The translations under genes and the position numbers were made by a program. The notes below the pieces were generated by a model, which was not told where the DNA came from, did not search any database, and saw nothing but the letters and a program-made list of their open reading frames with translations. 16,213 nucleotides of DNA, taken from assembly GCA_023406915.1 (NCBI GenBank), contig JAEXTR010000341.1, positions 1 to 16,213 on the forward strand. Reading direction: 5' to 3'. The stretch comes from Bacteroidota bacterium (GTDB taxonomy: Bacteria; Bacteroidota; Ignavibacteria; Ignavibacteriales; Ignavibacteriaceae). This document shows, in pieces, positions 7,627 through 14,190 of the stretch (the stretch's first letter is position 1; each line of letters begins with the position of its first letter).

Positions 7627-8940
7627 ATGAAAAAACTCATATTTCTTTCAATCATTTCATTTTTTGCAGTTCTATTTTTTAATGGCTGCGAAAGAACTGA
7701 ACTAAATGCACCAACATTTTCAACCGGTACAGCAAGTTTCGCACGTTATGTTGCAATTGGTAACAGTCTTACAGCTGGATACCAGTCCGGAGCATTATAT
7801 AAAAGCGGTCAGGATTACTCTTTCAGTGCGCTGATTGCAAAGCAGGCTGGTGCAAACTTTGCAATTCCATACATTGCTGATCCAGGCAGTGGAAACAGAA
7901 TTCAGATAGCAAGATTTGATATTGGTGCCGATGGTAGCACTACCCCTGTTACCCGTATCAATCCTGATATTGGTGCTCCGCTGAATCTTACCTATCCAAT
8001 GCCATACAATAATCTGGGCGTTCCCGGTGCTTTGCTGTATGATTTCAATAATGCCACAAATTCAACTAATTGCTTCAGTGCCATTTTTGGTGGAACCCCG
8101 AATCCGTTCTTTGATCTGGTATTAAGAAACACGGGAACACAGTTTCAGCAGGCAAGGGCATTATCTCCTACCTTTGTGACATTCTGGATGGGTAATAATG
8201 ATGTGCTCGGCTATGCTACAAGCGGAGGAACTGTACCCATTACTCCGGATGCAACATTCAATATCCTATATGGTCAGGCTATGGACAGTCTTGCTTCTTT
8301 AGGTGCAAATGTCGTAGTTGCAAATATCCCAAATGTTGCTGTATTACCATTCCTGACAACAGTAGGTGGTCAGTTGATGCTGAAGGGCACGATGGCGGTA
8401 TTTGGAACCAAAGCTGATGGTTCAGTAGGTCTCCTTGATTTGCGCAAAAACTATCTGACTCTGAACGCCCAGGCAGAACTGCTTGCCGGGAAGGGTACTT
8501 CTCCAGCAGATCCGCTCTCAAACAGAGTGGTACTTGATGAGGGGGAAGTAAAAACTGTAATGGCTGCAGTTGCTCGTTTCAACGGTATGATTGCAGCGCA
8601 GGCAGCAGCTAAAGGATTTCCGCTTGTGGACATTTATGCTGAATTCAATAAAATTGCTGCAACAGGAACAAAAGGATACTACTACAATGGACAAAAATTC
8701 ACTGTTGAGTACATCCGCGGAAATCTGTTCAGCCTTGATGGAGTGCATCCCTCATCACAAGGTGCTGCGATTGTAGCTAACCAGTTTATTCTGAAGATAA
8801 ACAGCGCATTTAAGGCTTCAATTCCCCTAATAGATGTTTCAACTATCCCAGGAAGCATTGTAGTTGGGAAGAATCTGGAATATAGCCCATTGGGTATTCC
8901 AATATTTGAACCAGGTACATTTGATAACCTGCTATTCTGA
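7627..8940 (+). CDS. SGNH/GDSL-family hydrolase lipoprotein
   Basis: A 437-residue predicted esterase/lipase anchored as a lipoprotein. MKKLIFLSIISFFAVLFFNGC is a lipoprotein signal with C21 as the likely acylated cysteine (relaxed lipobox). The four SGNH blocks are visible: YVAIGNSLTAGY with nucleophile S47; NLGVPGA with oxyanion G131; FWMGNND with N191; and LDGVHPSSQG with D371 and H374. The motif is GNSL, not GDSL, with asparagine before the serine. The protein is long for the fold because of an insertion of about 150 residues between the third and last blocks. An AGGGAGG ribosome site precedes ATG 7627, and a terminator lies 18 bases after the stop. Directly behind a FadL-type porin it is a good candidate for releasing fatty acids at the cell surface. 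Enzyme class is likely; substrate and side of the membrane are inferred. Confidence 0.83.
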   Translation: MKKLIFLSIISFFAVLFFNGCERTELNAPTFSTGTASFARYVAIGNSLTAGYQSGALYKSGQDYSFSALIAKQAGANFAIPYIADPGSGNRIQIARFDIGADGSTTPVTRINPDIGAPLNLTYPMPYNNLGVPGALLYDFNNATNSTNCFSAIFGGTPNPFFDLVLRNTGTQFQQARALSPTFVTFWMGNNDVLGYATSGGTVPITPDATFNILYGQAMDSLASLGANVVVANIPNVAVLPFLTTVGGQLMLKGTMAVFGTKADGSVGLLDLRKNYLTLNAQAELLAGKGTSPADPLSNRVVLDEGEVKTVMAAVARFNGMIAAQAAAKGFPLVDIYAEFNKIAATGTKGYYYNGQKFTVEYIRGNLFSLDGVHPSSQGAAIVANQFILKINSAFKASIPLIDVSTIPGSIVVGKNLEYSPLGIPIFEPGTFDNLLF

Positions 8941-8958
8941 CAACCTGTAATTTACATG

Positions 8959-8985
8959 AAAAGGGCACCTTCGGGTGCCTTTTTT
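8959..8985 (+). terminator. Intrinsic terminator with UUCG tetraloop
   Basis: GGCACC (8964-8969) and GGTGCC (8974-8979) pair around a TTCG loop closed by C-G, an especially stable tetraloop; flanking AAAG and the T run extend the stem. It ends the yqeY-to-lipoprotein transcription unit. Confidence 0.94.
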
Positions 8986-9005
8986 ATTGCAATTTCCGAT
9001 CTTCC

Positions 9006-9036
9006 TTGCTTATTTTATGAAAAGGAAGTAATTTTA
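9006..9036 (+). promoter_or_regulatory. Possible Bacteroidota-type promoter for the T9SS-exported protein
   Basis: A TTG at 9006-9008 and TAATTTTA at 9029-9036 (one mismatch to TAnnTTTG) are separated by 20 bases, near the spacing described for Bacteroidota sigma-ABfr promoters (-33 and -7). The site lies between a terminator and the gene at 9090, where a promoter is expected. The match is weak in AT-rich sequence. Confidence 0.3.
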
Positions 9037-9089
9037 GATATGTTATTGTAGAAATAACCCCCCATATTCACTTATTAAGGAGCATAACC

Positions 9090-11363
9090 ATGAGAAAAAG
9101 TATTCTGTTTCTCCTGATTCTTCTGTTAACGATACCAGTCTTAGCGCAATTGGAATTGCAGTGGCAGAAATCCGTTGCAGGAGGAAATTTACCAACCTGG
9201 TTCTCACCTAGTGGCAATACCGAGCGTGGATTTGCCTATAATCCAGTTTCAAACAACCTTCTCGTTGTTTCCCGCAACGGAGGTACTTTCGTAAAGTTAG
9301 TAAATGCAAATGATGGCAGCGATAACGGACAGCTTGATGTGACAGGAATCAGCGGTGGCACTCTTGCTATAACAGACATTGGAGTCTCAGCTGATGGAGC
9401 AATTTATGCTTCAAACCTCGTTTCAGCCAGTGCCAGCGCATTCAAAATCTATCGCTGGGCAAATGAAGCAGCAGCTCCGACTGTAGCCTTCAGCGGTCTC
9501 GATTCTATAGCTCTGAAACGTGTTGGTGATAATTTCGCAGTTCTTGGACGTGCAAGTGATAATTCATTGCAGATTTGGTTCCCAGACGCAACCAATAACA
9601 AGATTTACGTGCTGAAAACGACCGATAATGGGGTAACGCTTTCCGTTTCCAACATTATTTCACTCCCAGCAGGTTCATTTGGCGGTCACGCAAGTGTCTA
9701 TCCTATCATCGAGGGCAATACTATAGAAGCTATTATCATCAATTCATCCGGAAAAAATGCAACCGTGTTTAATGCTTCAGGTCAACTATTAGGTACTGTT
9801 TCGGGTGGTGTCCTTGCCACTGGTTCAACAACTGTAAAAGTCACCGGAATGAACCGCGCAGGATACCTTGTGAGTTACCAGTTTGGTGCAGGTAATGAAA
9901 ACGCAAGGGTAATTGAGCTTATGGGCGATTCTATCTCCTATTTCAGAACGTATGCGGTTTCCCCTTCACTTGGTACGAATGCTAACGTGAATGGATCAGG
10001 TGATATTGATTTTAGAAAAAATCCTGATGGTTCAGTAACAATGTTCGTTTTAGGTACCAACAATGGCTTTGGCGCTTACAAACTTTCCACTCCTTTCATC
10101 GTGAATGGCCGCCTGCATGAAAATTATACCTTTGTAGCTGACAAGATGAATAGCAACAATGGTTTCGGCGATCAGATTGATATTGAAAATATCTATCAGG
10201 CACTTGATGATTCGCTTTTCTATCTTGCGTTTGAAACGAAGGTAAACGGCGGAAGTAATGACGGAGTTGCCTTCTTTATTGATTTCACCAATCAGACAGG
10301 TACTGCAGCAGGTCAACCACTTGGTGGCGTTACAAATGGTGGCCATTTGTTCGGAGCAACCGACGCTAACTTCAAAATGGGCTTTGAAGTTGACTATGCA
10401 TTTGCATTCAACCCAGGTGGCAGTTCAGACACAACAGTGTATGTTGATGCTGCAAAATATATCGGTGGTAAAACCGGTCAGTATTTAGGCTCAATCCGTG
10501 GCGGTGGAGCAACCGTATATGGTCCGTCAACTGCTGGTATTTTCCCGGCTAACTCTATTAAAATGGGTTATGATAACTGGGAAGGACATGGACGCGGATT
10601 TGAAATTTCAATTCCTCGCGCTGAACTTGGGAATCTTCCTGGAAATGCACAGTTCAGAGTATTTGCAGTTGTTGTATCATCAACCGCATACTTCAGTAAT
10701 GTAACTGTTCCCGGAAACGTTACCGTTGGTAACCTTGGGTTCAATGCTGATTTTGGTACCATCTCTGGTGGACCTTATTATAGCAATGCTCTCTTTGTTC
10801 CCGTTGAACTTACTTCATTTGCCGCTCTCTCAGTTGGTACCGATGTAGTACTGAACTGGTCAACTGCCACCGAAACAAACAATAAAGGTTTCAGCATTGA
10901 AAGAAGTCTTGATGGAAACAACTTCTCAGTTATCGGTTTCGTAAATGGTCAAGGTCAGTCAACAGCACCTGTTAAATACAGCCATACCGATAGAGATCTG
11001 CAGAATGGAACCTACTACTACCGTCTGCGCCAGATTGATTTTGATGGTACCAGTACACTGAGTAATGCAGTTACAGTTGAAGTTACTGGTGTTCCCACCA
11101 AGTTTGATTTGACTCAGAACTATCCGAATCCATTCAACCCTTCAACAGTAATCCGTTTCACAGTTGACAAAACTGAGGCTGCTTCACTAGTTGTATTCAA
11201 CGCTCTCGGCGAAGAAGTAGCTACACTCTTCAACGGTATCGCAAAGGCAGGAGAATTGTATCAGGTTGACTTCTCAGCTAAAAATCTTACTTCGGGCATT
11301 TACTTCTATACCCTGAAACAGGGACAGAATGCAGTTACCCGTAAGATGATGATGGTAAAATAA
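9090..11363 (+). CDS. Large secreted protein with T9SS type A C-terminal sorting domain
   Basis: A 757-residue exported protein of unknown function. Residues 1-19 are a signal peptide ending in PVLA before QLELQWQ. Residues about 20-300 are repetitive beta-strands (SRNGGTFVKLVNANDG, YASNLVSASASAFKIYRWAN), which I read as a probable propeller-like fold. Residues about 340-565 form a second beta-rich region with FEISIPRAELG, resembling sugar-binding or DOMON/CBM9-like sandwiches; this is a weak resemblance. Residues about 570-670 are a fibronectin-III-like linker (VPVELTSF, LNWSTATETNNKGFSIER), common in this lineage. The last 85 residues are the sorting domain with YPNPFNPST at 678-686, then GIYFYTL and the basic end TRKMMMVK. 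The protein should cross the outer membrane by T9SS and stay surface-bound or be released. AAGGAG precedes ATG 9090; terminators flank the gene, so it is monocistronic. No catalytic motif was recognised. Confidence 0.87.
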   Translation: MRKSILFLLILLLTIPVLAQLELQWQKSVAGGNLPTWFSPSGNTERGFAYNPVSNNLLVVSRNGGTFVKLVNANDGSDNGQLDVTGISGGTLAITDIGVSADGAIYASNLVSASASAFKIYRWANEAAAPTVAFSGLDSIALKRVGDNFAVLGRASDNSLQIWFPDATNNKIYVLKTTDNGVTLSVSNIISLPAGSFGGHASVYPIIEGNTIEAIIINSSGKNATVFNASGQLLGTVSGGVLATGSTTVKVTGMNRAGYLVSYQFGAGNENARVIELMGDSISYFRTYAVSPSLGTNANVNGSGDIDFRKNPDGSVTMFVLGTNNGFGAYKLSTPFIVNGRLHENYTFVADKMNSNNGFGDQIDIENIYQALDDSLFYLAFETKVNGGSNDGVAFFIDFTNQTGTAAGQPLGGVTNGGHLFGATDANFKMGFEVDYAFAFNPGGSSDTTVYVDAAKYIGGKTGQYLGSIRGGGATVYGPSTAGIFPANSIKMGYDNWEGHGRGFEISIPRAELGNLPGNAQFRVFAVVVSSTAYFSNVTVPGNVTVGNLGFNADFGTISGGPYYSNALFVPVELTSFAALSVGTDVVLNWSTATETNNKGFSIERSLDGNNFSVIGFVNGQGQSTAPVKYSHTDRDLQNGTYYYRLRQIDFDGTSTLSNAVTVEVTGVPTKFDLTQNYPNPFNPSTVIRFTVDKTEAASLVVFNALGEEVATLFNGIAKAGELYQVDFSAKNLTSGIYFYTLKQGQNAVTRKMMMVK

Positions 11364-11386
11364 AACTTTCCTTCATGTCATTATGT

Positions 11387-11422
11387 ACACGCCATTCCCA
11401 TTGGGGGTGGCGTGTTTTTTTT
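11387..11422 (+). terminator. Intrinsic terminator after the T9SS-exported protein
   Basis: ACACGCCATTCCC (11387-11399) pairs with GGGGGTGGCGTGT (11403-11415) around an ATT loop, with two internal G-T pairs, followed by eight T to 11422. About 110 bases remain before ssb; they hold no convincing promoter. A TATTTTCG at 11500-11507 resembles the -7 element, but no -33 TTG is suitably placed. Confidence 0.93.
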
Positions 11423-11532
11423 GCGTACAACGCATAAGTTTTTGCGATTGACTCTGTCAGCTTGGTAATAGCATTCAAAAAATTCTTATATTAAAAACCT
11501 ATTTTCGTAGCAATCATCATTATGAGGTATGT

Positions 11533-11958
11533 ATGTCTTTCTCTCTGAACAGAGCACAAGTTCTGGGTAATATTGGAAAGGAACCCGAAATCCGTTACAC
11601 TGCAAATGCAAATGTAGCAATCATGAGTTTTTCTGTGGCAACCACCTTCGGCAAAAAAGGCGATGATGGTCAGTGGCAGAATGAAACCACCTGGCACAAT
11701 ATCGTGCTTTTCAATCCACAGGACTATATCAAAAATGCACTCCCTCGCGGTACCAAAGTTTATTGCGAGGGTCGTCTGCAATACCGCTCTTACGATGGGA
11801 AAGATGGCGTAAAGCGGCAAATCACCGAGATTATCTGTGAAAAAGTGGTTCTTCTCGAGGGAAGACCCGGAGGCTCTGATGCATTACCACCAGATTCTTC
11901 TGCCGCTGCCAAGGGCGAGGATAAGTCTTATCAGACTGATGATGACCTCCCGTTCTAA
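11533..11958 (+). CDS. ssb: Single-stranded DNA-binding protein
   Basis: A 141-residue SSB that coats single-stranded DNA during replication, recombination and repair and recruits partners through its C-terminal tip. Residues 1-108 are the OB fold: LNRAQVLGNIGKEPEIRYT, then TTWHNIVLF (conserved W and the HxxV strand) and GTKVYCEGRLQYRSYDGKDG. A short acidic, Ser/Gly/Pro-containing linker follows, ending in DDDLPF, the conserved partner-binding tip, so the protein is complete and functional-looking. ATG 11533 has a GAGG site five bases upstream. It is the first gene after a terminator and should start a new transcription unit. The next gene begins in the same reading frame only 18 bases after the TAA. 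Confidence 0.97.
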   Translation: MSFSLNRAQVLGNIGKEPEIRYTANANVAIMSFSVATTFGKKGDDGQWQNETTWHNIVLFNPQDYIKNALPRGTKVYCEGRLQYRSYDGKDGVKRQITEIICEKVVLLEGRPGGSDALPPDSSAAAKGEDKSYQTDDDLPF

Positions 11959-11976
11959 TCACAATCTGAGTATTCT

Positions 11977-13257
11977 TTGGATGCGCTAGTAGTTACTGAA
12001 ATTCTTCTGCTGTTTCTGTGTCTGGTTTTCTCCGCCTTTTTCTCCGGCTCAGAAACAGCATTCTTTTCTACTGATAAAACTACCATCAAGAGTTTTTTCA
12101 GCTCACAACCGCTCTTGCAGCGTTACAGTCTGGCTCTGATCGAACATCCAAAAAGATTGCTCATAACAATTCTGATCGGAAATAACCTTGTAAATATCGC
12201 CTCTGCAATTATTTCTGTATCGTTATCTGTCCATGTTGCATATGCATTTGGTCTGTCGATGGAATTGGTGATCCTTTTCCAAATAGTTATTCTTACCGCA
12301 GTATTGTTAATATTCAGTGAGATAGTGCCAAAGGTATTCGCAGCGAAGCAATCATTACGGTTCATTTCTTATACGGTGGTTCCACTTTACTGGATTTCTA
12401 TACTCCTCTTCCCCGTGGCAGAAATTATTTCCGAAGTGATTCAATCGGTGTTTAAAGGAAAAGCACTAGACAAATCAAAGTCCGCACTTAGCACCGATGA
12501 CCTCACTCATCTCGTTGAAATTGGTACACAAAAGGGATCACTGGAAGGTGAAGAGAAGGAATTGATTAAAGGAGTCGTTGAGGCGAGAGATACTATTGTT
12601 CGTCAGGTAATGATGCCTAGAGTTGATATCACTGCTGTTGAAACTGACGCTGCTTTGGAAGAAGTACTTGAGCTTATTCGCAGCACGGGTCATTCCAGGA
12701 TTCCTGTCTACGAAGAAGACCTTGATACTGTGATTGGTGTTCTCTATATGAAGGATTTACTTCCTTATCTTTCTCCCTCAGCTGATCGTGAAAAGTTTTC
12801 TGTTCAGTCACTCATAAGAACTCCTCTTTTTGTTCCGGAATACAGACCTGTAACAGATTTGCTTCAGGAGTTCCAGGAGAAAAAAACCCATATCGCTGTA
12901 GTGGTGGATGAATACGGTGGCACTTCGGGTATTGTGACGATGGAAGACCTACTGGAGGCAATCGTTGGTGATATTAAGGATGAACTTGATACCGATTCAG
13001 ATGAGATTACTTCCACGGACGATCAAACATACATATTACAGGGCAGTGCTACTATTGATGAGGTAAATGAGGCTTTAAGCATATCCCTCGATGTTTATAA
13101 TGAAGAGTATGACACAATCTCCGGATTTATTCTGAAAGAGGCTGGAAGAATCCCAAAACGGGGATTCAGCGTTGAACATGAAGGATTTAAGTTTACTGTC
13201 ACAGAAATTATTAACAACCGTATTCAAATAATCACTGCCAAACGGTGCAGGAAATAG
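11977..13257 (+). CDS. CNNM/CorC-type membrane protein with CBS pair (GldE-like)
   Basis: A 426-residue protein of the hemolysin C/CorC/CNNM family, linked to divalent-cation transport or tolerance; in gliding Bacteroidota a member is GldE. Order: DUF21 membrane domain with helices at about 4-24, 56-80, 93-117 and 126-150, including the signature FSAFFSGSETAFFS (18-31) and SEIVPK; a CBS pair, VMMPRVDITAVE...HSRIPVYEED and HIAVVVDEYGGTSGIVTMEDLLEAIVGDI; and a CorC_HlyC domain from about 350 (YILQGSATIDEVNEAL). The start is TTG 11977, the only start codon between the in-frame ssb stop and the first helix; no clear Shine-Dalgarno precedes it, so translation probably depends on ssb. ssb next to gldE-like genes recurs in Bacteroidota, to my knowledge. 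Whether it acts in motility here is unknown; no gldD follows. Confidence 0.9.
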   Translation: MDALVVTEILLLFLCLVFSAFFSGSETAFFSTDKTTIKSFFSSQPLLQRYSLALIEHPKRLLITILIGNNLVNIASAIISVSLSVHVAYAFGLSMELVILFQIVILTAVLLIFSEIVPKVFAAKQSLRFISYTVVPLYWISILLFPVAEIISEVIQSVFKGKALDKSKSALSTDDLTHLVEIGTQKGSLEGEEKELIKGVVEARDTIVRQVMMPRVDITAVETDAALEEVLELIRSTGHSRIPVYEEDLDTVIGVLYMKDLLPYLSPSADREKFSVQSLIRTPLFVPEYRPVTDLLQEFQEKKTHIAVVVDEYGGTSGIVTMEDLLEAIVGDIKDELDTDSDEITSTDDQTYILQGSATIDEVNEALSISLDVYNEEYDTISGFILKEAGRIPKRGFSVEHEGFKFTVTEIINNRIQIITAKRCRK

Positions 13258-13275
13258 TATGGAGTGCACACGTCA

Positions 13276-14190
13276 ATGAAAGATTACAACAAAACCAACT
13301 TTCGGGTTGGACTAGTCTCAATAAGTGCCCTGGTGATACTCTTTCTTATCATTGCCTGGACGAAAAATATCTCAATTTTTGCAAATACCAGGAGTGTGCA
13401 AATTCATTTTTCTACCGCAGCGGGTCTTGAAATTGGCAATCACCTGACGATCAATGGTGTACGCCGTGGCGTGGTAAGTAAGATTGAGGAGACTGAATCC
13501 GGTGTGATGGTGACATGCACTCTCGAAGAAAAGGCAAAGATAAGGGATGGGGCGAAATTTTATCTATCGATGCTTGATCTGATGGGTGGAAAAAAGATTG
13601 AGGTACTTCAGGGAAACGGCGGTGGTGAGATTCAATATGATCAGGTTCAGGACGGGGTATTTAATACAGACATTCCAGCGGTAATGGCTCTGGTTGGTAC
13701 CGTTGGAAATGATCTCCCCCAAATGGTAGTGAAAATAAATACCTCTTTGGATGCCATAAACGCTTACTTACAGGATGAAAAACTAAAGACCGACTTAAAA
13801 GAATCTGCATCAAATCTGGCAATGCTCAGCAACGAGATGAAACTGCTCATAGCCGAGAATAAGTCAGGAATTGCAAGTTTGATTCATAAAGCTTCACAAC
13901 TCTCAGATCAGGCTTCGGAACTTATAACTGATAATTCAGATGGAGTAAAACAAGTTATTCAGAAAGCGGACAAGCTGATGGTGTCAGCGGATCAGCTTAC
14001 TCAAAAAATTGATTCTATGGTGGATGAAACTAAATCACAAAAAAATAATCTGGGCAGACTGATGTATGATGAGGAGCTCTTCGAAACATTGAAGAAAACA
14101 CTGTCTGAGCTGAAAGGCATGACTGGAATCATAAAGGAGCAGCTCAACGGAAAAGGATTAAAGGTAGATGCGGATATTAATCTTTTCTAG
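13276..14190 (+). CDS. MCE/MlaD-family lipid-trafficking protein
   Basis: A 304-residue single-pass protein with one MCE domain, the substrate-binding part of Mla/Mce phospholipid or sterol transport systems. From ATG 13276 a short cytoplasmic start (MKDYNKTNFR) precedes one membrane helix at about 11-28. The MCE domain covers about 39-110 (VQIHFSTAAGLEIGNHLTINGVRRGVVSKIE, ending in the LDLMGGKKIEVLQG strand). Residues 140-290 are helical with heptad-like spacing, probably the periplasmic coiled-coil needle. GGAG lies 11 bases before the ATG; GTG 13264, four codons upstream, is an equal-spaced alternative. The expected permease (MlaE) and ATPase (MlaF) genes are not adjacent, so the protein relies on partners encoded elsewhere. 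The 3' end overlaps the ggt start by 23 bases. Confidence 0.88.
   Translation: MKDYNKTNFRVGLVSISALVILFLIIAWTKNISIFANTRSVQIHFSTAAGLEIGNHLTINGVRRGVVSKIEETESGVMVTCTLEEKAKIRDGAKFYLSMLDLMGGKKIEVLQGNGGGEIQYDQVQDGVFNTDIPAVMALVGTVGNDLPQMVVKINTSLDAINAYLQDEKLKTDLKESASNLAMLSNEMKLLIAENKSGIASLIHKASQLSDQASELITDNSDGVKQVIQKADKLMVSADQLTQKIDSMVDETKSQKNNLGRLMYDEELFETLKKTLSELKGMTGIIKEQLNGKGLKVDADINLF

Noticed and set aside
10050..10346. 98-codon minus-strand frame inside the T9SS-exported gene
   Set aside because: It has no ribosome site, no recognisable domain and no room for its own promoter; it is treated as a shadow of the coding strand.
11430..11532. Sigma-70-like or Bacteroidota-type promoter before ssb
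   Set aside because: TTGGTA and TATATT are 19 bases apart and weak, and TATTTTCG lacks a partner TTG. A promoter is expected here, but none can be called with confidence.
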